A DNA stretch of 64,000 nucleotides from Acidobacteriota bacterium (GCA_004299485.1 SCQP01000014.1:1-64000); one strand, 5' to 3'; shown: positions 1 to 9,320, counted from the stretch's first letter. Program-made: numbers and translations. The notes: generated from the letters alone by a model not told the origin.

Positions 1-656
1 GTCAAGTGACCATTCTTGACCACGATGCGGATCGGGTGCGCCGGATTGTTGCGGTAGCGGATGAACAGCGGGTTGCCGTAGATGGCGCGGGCAGCCGCCA
101 GGCGGATCGAGTCGTCCATGGGCGAAACCGGCTCAACGTTGATATTGTCAATAACGCCCTTGACTCCCTTGGTGGCAACGATGATGTCGACCGCCGAGTC
201 GCGCGATGGGTAGTCGATGACACTGCCGCTCACGGTCACCATGCCGTTTTGTACTTTCAGATTGAGCGAGTTGAAGGTTTGCCCCATGCTGATACGGTCG
301 TAGACCAAGCGGTCAGCGATTTCGCGCTCCAGTTGCCCGTCCGGCACGGTGACCGTGCTGACCTCGATCTTATTGATGACGCCATTCACGGATTGCACCT
401 GGCGCGCATCCTGATCGGCCTGCATCTTGGCCCGCAGGTCAGTCACCGAACCGGTCAAGGTAACGACGCGGTCATCCACGGTGGCATGGATATTGGCCAT
501 TTCCTTGTGCTTGGCGAACTCATTCTTGAGGAATGATTCGATGGAGTTGTCGAGCGCCTGCGTCTGGGATTGACGCGGCGCTTGCGCAGCAAGCAGGCTC
601 AGGCCGAGCAATAGGCACCCAAGCACTGCCGGTATCCGGTAGTCCTTTGCTAGCAT
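1..656 (-). CDS. Secreted BON-domain protein, 3' end cut by window edge
   Basis: The reading frame is open from an ATG at 656 to the window edge, so the C-terminus is missing. The first 26 or so residues form a signal peptide (MLAKDY, hydrophobic core LGCLLLGLSLLAA, then AQA). What follows contains repeated modules of the BON type: short segments with 'VTLTGSV' and 'VTVSGSV' strands followed by 'VNGVINKIEV' and 'VKGVIDNINV', and the beginning of a third at the edge. BON domains are known from osmotically inducible periplasmic proteins such as OsmY and are thought to bind lipid or membrane surfaces. A good ribosome binding site (GGAGG) lies just before the ATG, which supports this start. Function is predicted only at the level of an exported, envelope-associated protein. 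Confidence 0.85.
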   Translation of the reverse strand, partial: MLAKDYRIPAVLGCLLLGLSLLAAQAPRQSQTQALDNSIESFLKNEFAKHKEMANIHATVDDRVVTLTGSVTDLRAKMQADQDARQVQSVNGVINKIEVSTVTVPDGQLEREIADRLVYDRISMGQTFNSLNLKVQNGMVTVSGSVIDYPSRDSAVDIIVATKGVKGVIDNINVEPVSPMDDSIRLAAARAIYGNPLFIRYRNNPAHPIRIVVKNGHL

Positions 657-717
657 AGCTGCCTCCTACGCCATTGGATGCCCACCGGAACCACACGTTG
701 CAAAAGGCGCTTGCGCT

Positions 718-2004
718 TTAACGGCCTGCGGTAACCAGGTCGCGGCGCGAGGGATAGAGCGGAAAGGCGTCGGCGAGTTCGAGAACCTGCTTTTGGACTT
801 CGGCCAGCACTTGCGGTTCCTGATGATGATGCAGCGCTTGGGCGATCCATTGGCCAATCTGGCGCATCTCCTGTTCGCCCATGCCGCGCGTGGTCAACGC
901 CGGTGTGCCCAGGCGGATACCGCTGGGGTTGAGCGGCGGGTTTTGGTCGAAGGGAATCGCGTTTTTGTTGACGGTGATATTGGCGGCATGCAGGGCATTT
1001 TCGGCTTCTTTGCCGCGGATGCCCTGGCTGAAGACATCGACCAGCATCAAATGGGTGTCCGTGCCACCGGAGACGATGCGGAAGCCTTGCCTTTGTAGCT
1101 CGGCCGCCAGCGCCTTGGCGTTGGTCACGACCTGCTGGGCGTAGGTGCGGAATTCTGGCTGCAGGGCCTCGTGCAGGCAAATCGCTTTGGCGGCGATGAT
1201 GTGCACTAACGGTCCGCCTTGCGAGCCGGGAAACACGGAGCGGTCGATCTCTTTGGCGTAGACCGATTTCGCCAGGATCATGCCGCCGCGCGGGCCGCGC
1301 AGGGTTTTGTGCGTGGTTGTGGTTACGATCTGCGCGTGCGGCACGGGACTGGGGTGTACCCCGCCGGCGACGAGGCCGGCAAAGTGCGCCATGTCTACCA
1401 GATACAAGGCGCCCACTTCATCGGCGATGGTGCGCATGCGCGCAAAGTCGATGAGGCGCGGGTAGGCGCTACCGCCGCCGATGATCAGCCTGGGCCGCGC
1501 TTCGCGCGCTAGCCTGGCCAGCTCATCATAGTCGATCGTTTCGGTCTCGCGGTTGACGCCATAGGCTGCGATCTTATATGTCTTGCCGGAAAAGCTCAGC
1601 GGATGGCCGTGGGTAAGGTGGCCGCCGTGGGCGAGATTCAGCCCCATCAGCGTGTCGCCCGGCTGTATCACGGCGGCATAGGCTTCCTGATTCGCCTGCG
1701 ATCCCGAGTGTGGCTGGACATTCGCATACTCGGCGCCAAAGAGCGCACACGCCCGCTGCCGCGCCAGCTCCTCCACGCGATCAGCGTTCTCGCAACCCCC
1801 GTAGTAACGCTTGCCGGGATAGCCTTCGGCATACTTGTTGGTAAACACCGACCCGGCCGCCTCCAGCACCGCTTCGCTGACGAAATTTTCTGACGCAATC
1901 AGCTCCAGGTGATCGTGCTGCCGGCGCGTTTCGGCGGTGATTGCCTCGGCCACGTCGGGATCGACCGTGCTGATGGGGGCGTGAAAGGTTGGCGGAAGTT
2001 GCAT
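718..2004 (-). CDS. glyA: Serine hydroxymethyltransferase
   Basis: PLP-dependent enzyme that converts serine and tetrahydrofolate to glycine and 5,10-methylene-tetrahydrofolate, the main source of one-carbon units. The protein shows the family signature throughout: '[11 protein letters not shown]' near the N-terminus, '[15 protein letters not shown]', 'PHSGSQAN', 'HGGHLTHG', the 'DMAHFAGL' strand and the PLP-lysine motif '[14 protein letters not shown]'. Length, 428 residues, is normal for the family. An ATG nine bases upstream (2013) is in frame, but it overlaps a -10-like TAGAAT, so I prefer 2004 as the start of a leaderless or nearly leaderless message. The gene follows the terminator of the rimP-rbfA operon and appears to be transcribed on its own. 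Confidence 0.96.
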   Translation of the reverse strand: MQLPPTFHAPISTVDPDVAEAITAETRRQHDHLELIASENFVSEAVLEAAGSVFTNKYAEGYPGKRYYGGCENADRVEELARQRACALFGAEYANVQPHSGSQANQEAYAAVIQPGDTLMGLNLAHGGHLTHGHPLSFSGKTYKIAAYGVNRETETIDYDELARLAREARPRLIIGGGSAYPRLIDFARMRTIADEVGALYLVDMAHFAGLVAGGVHPSPVPHAQIVTTTTHKTLRGPRGGMILAKSVYAKEIDRSVFPGSQGGPLVHIIAAKAICLHEALQPEFRTYAQQVVTNAKALAAELQRQGFRIVSGGTDTHLMLVDVFSQGIRGKEAENALHAANITVNKNAIPFDQNPPLNPSGIRLGTPALTTRGMGEQEMRQIGQWIAQALHHHQEPQVLAEVQKQVLELADAFPLYPSRRDLVTAGR

Positions 2005-2011
2005 AGCTTCC

Positions 2012-2017
2012 ATTCTA
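2012..2017 (-). promoter_or_regulatory. -10 element of glyA
   Basis: TAGAAT on the minus strand, with seven bases between it and the glyA ATG at 2004. I see no convincing -35 at the usual distance. The position predicts a transcript beginning at or next to the start codon. Confidence 0.45.
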
Positions 2018-2058
2018 GGACCGGAGGCCCCGTCGCCCCAGCCCTGCACGCGCAAGGC

Positions 2059-2091
2059 AAAAAAAGCCGGAAGGCAGGGTTGCCTTCCGGC
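2059..2091 (-). terminator. Rho-independent terminator of the rimP-rbfA operon
   Basis: On the minus strand a perfect 11-bp stem (GCCGGAAGGCA paired with TGCCTTCCGGC, four-base loop) is followed by seven T residues. It stands about 120 bp beyond the stop of the CDGSH gene and about 40 bp before the glyA -10 element, so it separates the two transcription units. It could instead act as an attenuator for glyA if transcription enters from upstream. Confidence 0.85.
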
Positions 2092-2210
2092 GGAGGTCGT
2101 GGCCCCGCGTGTGCGGGGCACGGTCAAGTGTGTGGATAGGCTCAGTCTACCGCAATCGTGTTCAAAAAACAGAAAAAAAATTATGAATAATTCTGAAAAT
2201 AGAAATGTAT

Positions 2211-2465
2211 TTAAGAGCCACTACTGGCTGCCTTCTTCTCGCGTTCGAGGATGTGAGCCTCCGTGCCGTCGAAATTGCACAGTTTGTGGCTGCTATCGCA
2301 GAAGGGCTTATTCTTCGACATGCCGCATCGACAGAGCGAATAGGCCGTTTTGCCCAGCGGCAGAGGTGGTAGTGGGATCTCTGCACCATCTGATCCAACC
2401 AGCCGGAATGGTCCTTCGACCTTGAACGAACCGTATCGCCGCACAGTAATGGTGACTTCAGGCAT
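2211..2465 (-). CDS. CDGSH-type iron-sulfur protein
   Basis: A small protein of 84 residues with one CDGSH-type cluster-binding motif: C-R-C-G-x-S, then P-F-C-D-S-S-H, which matches C-x-C-x2-S/T-x3-P-x-C-D-x-S/A-H. Three cysteines and one histidine are therefore all present to hold a 2Fe-2S cluster. The N-terminal half ([13 protein letters not shown], then FRLVGSDG) resembles the beta-rich part seen in bacterial CDGSH proteins. Family members are thought to act in redox sensing or electron transfer; the exact partner is unknown. The start codon follows the rbfA stop directly (TGA-ATG with no gap), so the gene is translationally linked to a ribosome-maturation operon. Confidence 0.88.
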   Translation of the reverse strand: MPEVTITVRRYGSFKVEGPFRLVGSDGAEIPLPPLPLGKTAYSLCRCGMSKNKPFCDSSHKLCNFDGTEAHILEREKKAASSGS

Positions 2466-2837
2466 TCAATTTTCCTTTCTTCGGTCCATTGCGGTGTAGT
2501 GTTTCCGGGCACGCTGCAGAAGCTGGTCGAGACGCTGGGTATGCTCTTTGGATCGATCCAGCTCGAAACGTAGTTCGGGCACGCGCCGCAACTGCAACCG
2601 GTGGCCCAGTTCCACGCGTAAGAAGCCCCGTGCGGCCAGCAACCCCTCCATAGTGCGCACCTGCTCCTCTTCGTTGCCTGAGACCGCAAAGTAAATCCGG
2701 GCCAGGCGCATTGGCGGCTCTAGTTTTACTTCGCTTACGGTCGCCAGGCCGATGCGCGGATCGGCCAGCTCGCCCTCGATCAGCTCGGTGAGCTCGTCAC
2801 GAATCATTTCGGCCAAACGTTCAGGACGGTGAGGCAT
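2466..2837 (-). CDS. rbfA: Ribosome-binding factor A
   Basis: A 123-residue RbfA, a KH-fold protein that binds 30S precursors and helps the final maturation of the 5' end of 16S rRNA. The sequence starts with the typical 'RPERLAEMIRDELTELI' helix, then 'DPRIGLATVSEVKLEPPMRLARIYFAV', and the helix ending in 'LRVELGHRLQLRRVPELRFELDRS' that carries the conserved Ala/Arg-rich KH turn (split here for length). It lies between the DUF503 gene (8 bp upstream) and the CDGSH gene (directly downstream), in the conserved nusA-infB-rbfA order. Confidence 0.95.
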   Translation of the reverse strand: MPHRPERLAEMIRDELTELIEGELADPRIGLATVSEVKLEPPMRLARIYFAVSGNEEEQVRTMEGLLAARGFLRVELGHRLQLRRVPELRFELDRSKEHTQRLDQLLQRARKHYTAMDRRKEN

Positions 2838-2845
2838 AGGCGCAT

Positions 2846-3148
2846 TTACGCGATCAGTTCCGCGGCGCTCCAGGTGACCCGCTGGCCGGCCAGAATGGTT
2901 TCTGCCGCGGCGCCTGCTTGTTGCAGCAGACCCAGCAGGTAATTTCCGTCAGGTCCGATAGCGGCAATACCAATAGTCGCGCGCTGCCACAGGTCGTGCG
3001 TCTCATCCATCTCGGCTACGGACACGTTGAACCTATGCCGCAGTTGGGCTTTGAGGCTTTGCACCACCTGGCGCCGGTCCTTGAGAGAAGCGGCTTCGGG
3101 CAGCAGAATTTCGAGTTGGAGCACGCCGACGGGCACAACCACACTCAC
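2846..3148 (-). CDS. DUF503 (YlxP-like) protein
   Basis: A 100-residue protein of the DUF503 family. The diagnostic features are the first beta strand (VGVLQLEILLP), 'SLKDRRQVVQSLKAQLRHRFNVSVAE' (conserved S-L-K-x-K/R-R and N-V-S-x-A-E) and the later 'ATIGIAAIG' strand. DUF503 genes, called ylxP in Bacillus, are commonly found between infB and rbfA, exactly as here, and are assumed to contribute to ribosome or RNA metabolism, but no biochemical role is established. It begins two bases after the infB stop. Confidence 0.88.
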   Translation of the reverse strand: MSVVVPVGVLQLEILLPEAASLKDRRQVVQSLKAQLRHRFNVSVAEMDETHDLWQRATIGIAAIGPDGNYLLGLLQQAGAAAETILAGQRVTWSAAELIA

Positions 3149-3150
3149 GC

Positions 3151-5919
3151 TTAGGACAGCAGGGGCGCAACTTTCTCGATCGTGAAGGCTTCCAGCACGT
3201 CACCCTGCTTGATGTCGTTAAAGTTGCCGACGGAGGCGCCGCACTCCATGCCGGCGCGAACTTCACCGGCATCCTCCTTGAAGCGCCGCAGAGAGGTGAG
3301 CTTACCGGTGTAGACCACTGCGCCATCGCGGATCACGCGCACCTGCCCATCGCGCACCAATTTGCCGTCTTTAACGAGACAGCCGGCGACGGTTCCCACC
3401 TTGGGGATGCGGAAGGTCTGCTGCACTTCGGCGTGACCGAGGGTGGATTCTTTGAACGTGGGTTCGAGCAGGCCATGCATGGCGCGCTGAATTTCATCGG
3501 TCAATTCGTAAATGATGGTGTGCAGCCGGATGTCGACGTTTTCCTGCTCGGCCAGCTCGATCGCCTTGCGCTCCGGCCGCACGTTGAAGCCAATCACCAC
3601 GGCATGCGAGGCCGACGCCAGCAGGACATCCGATTCGGTGATCGCGCCCACGCCGGAGTGAATCACGCGGACCTTCACCTTGTCGGTGGACAGCTTGTTG
3701 ACGGCATCGACCAGCACCTCCTCGGATCCCTGTACGTCGGCTTTGATGATCAGGTTGAGTTCCTTCACATCGCCCCGCGCCAACTGTTGACTCAACGCTT
3801 CGAGATTCAGCCGCGTGGAGCGGGCAAGAGTCGCTTCGCGCGCCTTTTCCTCGCGGAACATGACAATTTGGCGCGCCTTGTTGCGGTCGTTGACCACCAG
3901 CCAGTTCTCGCCGGCATCGGGCAAGCCGTCGAGGCCCAGGACTTCGGCGGGGGTGGAGGGTCCAGCTTCCTCGATGGCGCGGCCGCGATCGTCGAACATG
4001 GCACGGATTCGGCCCATAACGGCGCCCGCGATGAGCGTATCGCCGGTATGCAAGCTGCCGTTCTGCACTAACACCCGGGCGACAGGGCCACGGCCACGGT
4101 CGAGTTGCGCCTCGAGCACCACGCCCTGTCCCGGGCGTTCCGGATCGGCTTTGAGCTCCTGCAAGTCGCTGACTAGCAGAATCATTTCCAGCAGCAGGTT
4201 CAGATTGGTTTTTGCTTTGGCGCTGACGGACACGGTCACCGTGCTCCCGCCCCAATCCTCGGCCAGTAAGCCGCGTTCGCCCAATTGCTTTTTCACGCGA
4301 TCGGGCTGGGCTCCGGGCTTGTCGATCTTGTTGACGGCGACCACGATGGGCACATTGGCGGCGCGGGCATGGTCGATGGCTTCAATGGTCTGGGGCATGA
4401 CGCCGTCGTCGGCGGCCACCACGAGCACCACGATGTCAGTGACCTTGGCGCCGCCGGCGCGCATGCGCGTGAAGGCGGCGTGGCCGGGTGTGTCAATGAA
4501 AACCACCTTGCGTCCAAACGCCGGCGAGTTGGGATCGGTGACCTCAACCTTGTACGCGCCAATGTGCTGGGTGATGCCGCCGGCTTCGCCGCTGGCGACG
4601 CTGGTTTGCCGGATGGCGTCGAGCAGCGAGGTCTTGCCATGGTCGACGTGGCCCATGATAGTGACCACGGGCGCGCGGCTCACTAGGGTTTCCGAGGGCG
4701 CGGCTTCGCCTGCCCCAGCGTCCACCGGCTCGATCGCTCCCAGGGCTTCCTGTTCGAAGCTGACCGTTTCTGCCGTCGCGCCGAAATCCTTGGCGATTTG
4801 CGTGGCGATTTCGGTATCGAGAGACTGGTTCACGGTGACCAGCAAGCCGCGATCCAGCAGCTTGCGAATGACGTCCTTGGCGCGCAGGCCGAGACGCTCG
4901 GAAAGATCCTTGACCGTCAATCCTTCGCTGATGGTGATGTTGGTGACGGCGGCGACCGGCGCCGTAGCACGCGCTGCGGGCTGGAAGTTCTGAGCGCCTT
5001 CCTTTTGCCGCTCCCGCCGGCCATGGCCGTGCTGCGCCCCTCGTGGCGGCGCGCCCCGGCCCTGCGCCGGCCGGGTGGGATGCATCGGACGGCGTCCTTC
5101 CGGCACCACCCCGGGCCGGGGCGCTCCCACCGGCGTGCGCTGATAGATGGGGCGTCCAGGCGCGGGAACGATGGGCCGCCCCGGAGTGGTTCGGACAACG
5201 GGGCGGTCGGGAGCGGTGTAGATCGGCCGCTTGGGTGCGATCGGGACGATGACGCGCCGCGCGCCCATGTCGATCTGGCCGGCGCCGGTGGGCCGATTGG
5301 GAGTTTGAGAAATATTAAGTTGGGGCCGGCGCACAGTTGGTCGAACAGGCGATGGCGCTGCCGGTTGCGGTGTTGCCCTGGCGGCGGGAGAGGGTCCCGC
5401 GGCCGGCACAAACGGTTTGAACACCGGCGGCCGGCGGGGTGCCTCGGGAGCAGCGGGCGTGCGCGACGGCGGCGGCTCTGGTTTTGCGGTCACCGGCGGC
5501 GCTGGCGCGGCGGGGACGGGCACATGGTAGACGGGCCGTTCGGGGGCGATCGGCAGTTTGGGTTTTGCCGGCGTTACTGTTGCAGGAGAGGCGGCAGCAG
5601 GAGCTTTGCGCAGCCCGGGAGCGCGTGCCTCGGGCTTGGCCGGTGGCTGCGCAGCCGGCTCCGGTACGGCCGGAATTTCGGCCGCCACTGGTTCCTGCGC
5701 TTTGGTTTTTGCGGCTGGCTTTGCAGCAGCGGGGGCGGCAGCCACGGGCGCGACATCTTCGCCGCGCAAGTGACGGCGCACGCGATCGGCAACATCGTTT
5801 TCGATGTTACTGGAGTGCGTTTTTTTCTCGGTAAAGCCGATGGCGGTCAGCGCGTCCAGAATGACACGCGACTTCACCTCCAGCTCACGCGCGAGATCGT
5901 TAATGCGGGTTGTGTCCAT
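3151..5919 (-). CDS. infB: Translation initiation factor IF-2
   Basis: GTPase that brings initiator tRNA to the 30S subunit. Residues 1-50 are the N-terminal IF2 helical module ([13 protein letters not shown]). Residues about 55-325 form a long, low-complexity Pro/Ala/Lys linker with repeated 'RPIY/RPVY' and 'GRPIVPAP' units. A second IF2_N module follows ([17 protein letters not shown]). The G domain starts near residue 415 with G1 'GHVDHGKT', G2/G3 '[10 protein letters not shown]' and 'DTPGHAAF', and G4 'NKID'. Domain II and the C-terminal tRNA-binding domains complete the 922 residues. The linker is longer than in E. coli, as is common in large-genome bacteria. The gene starts 19 bp after nusA. 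Confidence 0.97.
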   Translation of the reverse strand: MDTTRINDLARELEVKSRVILDALTAIGFTEKKTHSSNIENDVADRVRRHLRGEDVAPVAAAPAAAKPAAKTKAQEPVAAEIPAVPEPAAQPPAKPEARAPGLRKAPAAASPATVTPAKPKLPIAPERPVYHVPVPAAPAPPVTAKPEPPPSRTPAAPEAPRRPPVFKPFVPAAGPSPAARATPQPAAPSPVRPTVRRPQLNISQTPNRPTGAGQIDMGARRVIVPIAPKRPIYTAPDRPVVRTTPGRPIVPAPGRPIYQRTPVGAPRPGVVPEGRRPMHPTRPAQGRGAPPRGAQHGHGRRERQKEGAQNFQPAARATAPVAAVTNITISEGLTVKDLSERLGLRAKDVIRKLLDRGLLVTVNQSLDTEIATQIAKDFGATAETVSFEQEALGAIEPVDAGAGEAAPSETLVSRAPVVTIMGHVDHGKTSLLDAIRQTSVASGEAGGITQHIGAYKVEVTDPNSPAFGRKVVFIDTPGHAAFTRMRAGGAKVTDIVVLVVAADDGVMPQTIEAIDHARAANVPIVVAVNKIDKPGAQPDRVKKQLGERGLLAEDWGGSTVTVSVSAKAKTNLNLLLEMILLVSDLQELKADPERPGQGVVLEAQLDRGRGPVARVLVQNGSLHTGDTLIAGAVMGRIRAMFDDRGRAIEEAGPSTPAEVLGLDGLPDAGENWLVVNDRNKARQIVMFREEKAREATLARSTRLNLEALSQQLARGDVKELNLIIKADVQGSEEVLVDAVNKLSTDKVKVRVIHSGVGAITESDVLLASASHAVVIGFNVRPERKAIELAEQENVDIRLHTIIYELTDEIQRAMHGLLEPTFKESTLGHAEVQQTFRIPKVGTVAGCLVKDGKLVRDGQVRVIRDGAVVYTGKLTSLRRFKEDAGEVRAGMECGASVGNFNDIKQGDVLEAFTIEKVAPLLS

Positions 5920-5938
5920 TCCTCGGTCCGCTCTGCTC

Positions 5939-7528
5939 CTACAGGGTTTTCTCCGGCGGCTCGGGCCGCCGCGCTTCGCTCGGCTCGGGCTCGCTGGCGG
6001 CGTTCAGTTCGCCGGGTTGTTCTTCCGCTTCGGCGTTTTCGCCGCGCGCCGGCGCTGATTCCGCCGCCGGTTCCAGACCGTCGCGCGCGGGCAGCTCGCT
6101 GGCATCGGCCAGCGGAGCATCGAGCACACCGCGCCGCTGCTCGGCTTCGAGATCCTGGCCGGTGGCGTCCAGTTCGCCAGGTGCGGTAGCCGTCAACTCC
6201 GGCTCGTTCTCGCTGCCGGCGGATTGCGCTTCCGGGTTTGCTTCGCCGGGCGTCTCCAGTACACCGAAAAATTGATTGACCGCCACGAAAATCCTGGCAA
6301 TGGCCTTGGGTCCAATGCCGGGAATCTCCTGCAACTGTTCGGGAGTCTTGCTTCCCAACTGTTCGATCGTGGTGATGCCGGTTTCGATCAATCGCTCAAT
6401 GATGCGTTCACTGAGGCCGGGCAGTTGCGCCAATGGAGTTTCCGAGACCACACCATCTCCCACCAGCGCCGACATTTGCTCTTCCACTTCCCGGCGCTTT
6501 TCCTCCTCGCTTTTGATGTCAATCTTCCAGCCCAGGAGTTTGGCGGCGAGCCGGACGTTCTGGCCCTTTTTGCCGATCGCCAGGGAAAGTTGTGCGTCGT
6601 CCACCACGACTTCTAAGTGGTGGTTTTCGGCATCGAGAATTGTTACATGGCTGATTTTGGCCGGACTCAGGGCGTTAGCGGCGAACTGAACCGGGTCCTC
6701 GTTGTACTCGATAATGTCGATTTTTTCTCCGCGCAGCTCCCGGATGATGCTCTGCACCCGCATGCCCTTCATCCCCACGCAGGCGCCCACGCAGTCCACG
6801 TCCTTGTCGCGCGAGCTGACGGCGATCTTGGTCCGTTCGCCCGCTTCGCGGGCTACACCTTTGATCACCACCGTCCCATCGTAAATCTCAGGTACTTCCG
6901 CTTCGAAAAGCTTCTGGACGAGCGCCGGGTCAGCGCGGGAGACGACGACCTGCGGTCCCTTGGCGGCTTTTTCCACGCCCCGGATCACCGCCCGGATGCG
7001 CTCCCCGTTGGCAAAGGATTCCAACCGGGACTGGTCCCGTTTCCCCAGGCGCGCCTCCGTGTGTCCGAGCTCCACGATGACGTCCGGGCCCTCGGAACGC
7101 TTGACCGTCACATTTACGACTTCGCCCACCCGACCGATGTACTCGTTGTAAACGGTGTCGCGCTCGGCTTCGCGGACTTTCTGGAAAATGATCTGCTTGG
7201 CCATCTGCGCGGCGATGCGCCCCAAGCCCTCGGTGTCTTTCTTGATGCGCACGCGGCCGCCGACTTCAACCGCAGGATCGATGCGCTGGGCATCGGGAAG
7301 AGAAATCTCCAGGACGGGATCGGCGGGTTGTTCCGCGACCGTCTTGACGGCATAGACGGAAATTTCGCCGGTGTCTTTGTCCAGCACCGACTCCAGTTCC
7401 TCCTGTGTCTTCAATTGCTTGCGCGTAGCGGCCAGATAGGCGTCCTCGACCGCGCTCACCACGATGGCGGGGTCAATGCCTTTGTCCCGGCTCAATTGCT
7501 CGACTTGTTGGTACAGTAAACTCGCCAT
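5939..7528 (-). CDS. nusA: Transcription termination/antitermination factor NusA
   Basis: RNA polymerase-binding factor that modulates pausing, termination and antitermination. The 529-residue protein shows the N-terminal domain (MASLLYQQVEQLSRDKGI), an S1 domain, and two KH domains with the very conserved 'GMKGMRVQSIIRELRGEKIDI' region (V-G-A-C-x-G before it) and 'AIGKKGQNVRLAAKLLGW'. After these comes a helix-hairpin-helix segment (LGSKTPEQLQEIPGIGPKA) and an acidic Glu/Ala-rich tail of about 90 residues. The start was set at the ATG at 7528, because the family begins with M-x-S/N-L-x; a longer in-frame extension overlaps rimP. It lies 8 bp downstream of rimP. Confidence 0.96.
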   Translation of the reverse strand: MASLLYQQVEQLSRDKGIDPAIVVSAVEDAYLAATRKQLKTQEELESVLDKDTGEISVYAVKTVAEQPADPVLEISLPDAQRIDPAVEVGGRVRIKKDTEGLGRIAAQMAKQIIFQKVREAERDTVYNEYIGRVGEVVNVTVKRSEGPDVIVELGHTEARLGKRDQSRLESFANGERIRAVIRGVEKAAKGPQVVVSRADPALVQKLFEAEVPEIYDGTVVIKGVAREAGERTKIAVSSRDKDVDCVGACVGMKGMRVQSIIRELRGEKIDIIEYNEDPVQFAANALSPAKISHVTILDAENHHLEVVVDDAQLSLAIGKKGQNVRLAAKLLGWKIDIKSEEEKRREVEEQMSALVGDGVVSETPLAQLPGLSERIIERLIETGITTIEQLGSKTPEQLQEIPGIGPKAIARIFVAVNQFFGVLETPGEANPEAQSAGSENEPELTATAPGELDATGQDLEAEQRRGVLDAPLADASELPARDGLEPAAESAPARGENAEAEEQPGELNAASEPEPSEARRPEPPEKTL

Positions 7529-7536
7529 AAAGACTC

Positions 7537-8049
7537 TCAGTGCCGCGGTTTTGCCTGTGGCTCCGGCCACTTAGGCGCCAGCCGGGCCTGGGCTACGTTA
7601 TCCCAGGCGATGGATACCGCCTCGGCGCCGGGCGCCTCCGGTTGCATCCTCACCCCGGCTTCACTGCTTGCCTCCAGGGTTCCGGTGAAGTTCCGGCAGC
7701 CGTTCCAGGCTTCCTTCATCCGCACGTGCACGCGTTGGCCGGCAAAACGTTCAAAATCGGAGCGTTTCACCAAAGGGCGTTCCAGACCAGGTGAGGAGAC
7801 TTCCAGCGTATAAGGACCGGACAGTAATTCCTCCCCACTCGCCTCGCGCACATCCAAAGCTTCGCTGAGCGCCCGGCTGACGCGTTCACACTCCGCCAGT
7901 CCCACGCCTGCAGGCTGATCGACATAGACCCGCAGGAGCCGGCCCGCCCCCTGGCCCTTCACTTCCACTTGCACAAGTTCGAGCCCTGCCGCGGCGGCCA
8001 CGCCGCCCGCGAGTTGTTCCAGTGCCCCGAGTTGGACCGTTGCATGCAT
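7537..8049 (-). CDS. rimP: Ribosome maturation factor RimP
   Basis: A 170-residue RimP, needed for maturation of the 30S subunit. It has the N-terminal domain (LEQLAGGVAAAAGLELVQVEV, 'RLLRVYVDQPAGVGLAECERVSRALSEALD' in shorter pieces) and the hallmark 'YTLEVSSPGLERPL' followed by the Sm-like C-terminal domain ending near 'VSIAWDNVAQARL'. The ATG at 8049 was chosen because it lies just after the leader hairpin; a longer frame would run through that hairpin. It is the first gene of rimP-nusA-infB-DUF503-rbfA-CDGSH. Confidence 0.95.
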   Translation of the reverse strand: MHATVQLGALEQLAGGVAAAAGLELVQVEVKGQGAGRLLRVYVDQPAGVGLAECERVSRALSEALDVREASGEELLSGPYTLEVSSPGLERPLVKRSDFERFAGQRVHVRMKEAWNGCRNFTGTLEASSEAGVRMQPEAPGAEAVSIAWDNVAQARLAPKWPEPQAKPRH

Positions 8050-8056
8050 CACCAAC

Positions 8057-8078
8057 AAAAAAGTGGGCTTACGCCCAC
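8057..8078 (-). terminator. Hairpin + U tract in the rimP leader (attenuator)
   Basis: On the minus strand GTGGGC-GTAA-GCCCAC is followed directly by six T residues and lies only 7 bp before the rimP ATG. That makes it an intrinsic terminator inside the 5' leader of the operon encoding NusA. In Bacillus a terminator in the equivalent leader makes nusA expression respond to NusA itself; the same feedback is likely here but is inferred from position and structure. Confidence 0.8.
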
Positions 8079-8106
8079 CGTGGATCTCCACCGATTGCTC
8101 CTGACT

Positions 8107-8135
8107 ATCATAACGCAACCGCTGGCCTATGGCAA
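8107..8135 (-). promoter_or_regulatory. Sigma-70-type promoter of the rimP operon
   Basis: On the minus strand TTGCCA (8135-8130) and TATGAT (8112-8107) are separated by 17 bp, the ideal spacing; five of six bases match the consensus in each box. Transcription would begin near 8100 and run through the leader hairpin into rimP. The element lies back to back with the putative dgt promoter. Confidence 0.7.
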
Positions 8136-8158
8136 AGCGAGCTGCCCGCTATCGCAAC

Positions 8159-8164
8159 TATAAT
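8159..8164 (+). promoter_or_regulatory. -10 element of dgt
   Basis: A perfect TATAAT whose last base lies 8 bp before the ATG at 8172. It overlaps an in-frame upstream ATG (8163), which makes that upstream ATG an unlikely start. No clear -35 is visible; the region where it would lie is shared with the divergent rimP promoter. Confidence 0.5.
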
Positions 8165-8171
8165 GAACCCG

Positions 8172-9305
8172 ATGGACCTTTCGCCGTCTGCTGCGCCGCC
8201 GGCTGCCTGCGGCCTCTGGCAATCGCGCGGCCGGCGCTACCACGAACCACCGCATCCTTACCGCAGCGCCTTTCAGCGCGACCGCGACCGGGTCATCCAC
8301 GCGCGCGCGTTTCGCCGCTTGGAGAACAAGACCCAGGTCTTTTCCCGGCGTTTTTCCGATCATTTCCGCACGCGGCTGACACACACGCTCGAGGTCGCTC
8401 AGATTTCGCGCACCGTCGCCCGCGCGGTGGGTCTCAACAGCGATCTGGTGGAAAGCCTGGCGCTCGCTCATGATCTCGGCCATCCTCCCTTCGGCCATGC
8501 GGGCGAGCACGCTCTGGACGAGTTGATGCATCCGTTTGGCCAGGGATTCGACCACAATCTGCAGGCTTTGCGCATCGTGGAACAGTTCGAGTTGCGCTAC
8601 GCCGCGTTTCCGGGTCTGAATCTCACCTTTGAAGTCCGCGAAGGCTTGGTGAAGCACTCCCACGACTACGCGGCAGCCTCCCACCCCGAGCTGTCCGAAT
8701 ATCAACTCGATTGCCGTCCGACGCTCGAGGCACAGCTCATCGATCTCACCGACGAAATCGCCTACAGCGGCGCCGATCTGGACGATGGCTTCGAGGCTAA
8801 ATTGCTCACACTGGAGCAAATGGAAGCTGTGCCCATTCTGGCGCGCTTGCTGGCTGCGGCGCGCGCGCAGCTGGGCGCACAGCCGCCAAAACTCCTCTTT
8901 AATGAGATGCTGCGTCACCTCGTGGACGTGCTCGCGACCGATTTGATCGAAAATCTGCGCCGTGTCCTTCCAGGATTCGATTCGGTCGAAGCCGTGCGGC
9001 GGCATCCGGTACGTCTGGCGGCTTTTTCAGCCGCGGTAGAGCCGGATCGTCAGGCGCTGAAATCGTTCCTGTACGCCAACCTGTACCACCACCCGCTCCT
9101 GCGCGCGGAAAACCGGCGTGCCGAACGGATCGTGCGCGAGGCATTTGCTTTGTATCTCGACGCTCCGGCCCATCTTCCGCTGTTGTACCGGACAAGAATG
9201 GAGACCGAAAAGCCCGAGCGCGTGATCTGCGACTATATTGCGGGCATGACTGACAATTTCATTACCCAGAACCTGCGCGCTCGCACGGCCACAACCGAAG
9301 ATTGA
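8172..9305 (+). CDS. dgt: dGTP triphosphohydrolase family protein (HD domain)
   Basis: HD-superfamily enzyme that removes triphosphate from dNTPs, controlling nucleotide pools. Visible elements are the N-terminal 'PPHPYRSAFQRDRDRVIHARAFRRLENKTQVF', given here only as its key parts R-D-R-D-R-x2-H-x3-F-R-R-L, then the HD metal ligands 'RLTHTLEVAQ' (H), 'ALAHDLGHPPFGHAGE' (HD plus second H) and the late 'TDEIAY' (D). This is the pattern of the clade annotated as deoxyguanosinetriphosphate triphosphohydrolase-like. Length is 377 residues from the ATG at 8172; an ATG at 8163 is possible but overlaps the -10 box. Activity may extend to other dNTPs. Confidence 0.9.
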   Translation: MDLSPSAAPPAACGLWQSRGRRYHEPPHPYRSAFQRDRDRVIHARAFRRLENKTQVFSRRFSDHFRTRLTHTLEVAQISRTVARAVGLNSDLVESLALAHDLGHPPFGHAGEHALDELMHPFGQGFDHNLQALRIVEQFELRYAAFPGLNLTFEVREGLVKHSHDYAAASHPELSEYQLDCRPTLEAQLIDLTDEIAYSGADLDDGFEAKLLTLEQMEAVPILARLLAAARAQLGAQPPKLLFNEMLRHLVDVLATDLIENLRRVLPGFDSVEAVRRHPVRLAAFSAAVEPDRQALKSFLYANLYHHPLLRAENRRAERIVREAFALYLDAPAHLPLLYRTRMETEKPERVICDYIAGMTDNFITQNLRARTATTED

Positions 9306-9320
9306 CAGAGGGCAGAACGG

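Noticed and set aside
2020-2130. A ZTP or other folate-related riboswitch upstream of glyA.
   Set aside because: The CCGCC-like stretch is part of a perfect terminator stem, and the conserved GGGUCG-type 5' motif of the ZTP class is missing.
3433-5411. Several long open frames on the opposite strand of infB (up to 463 codons).
   Set aside because: They mirror the GC-rich codon bias of infB, show low-complexity or His/Gln-rich translations and no family motifs; infB itself is unambiguous.
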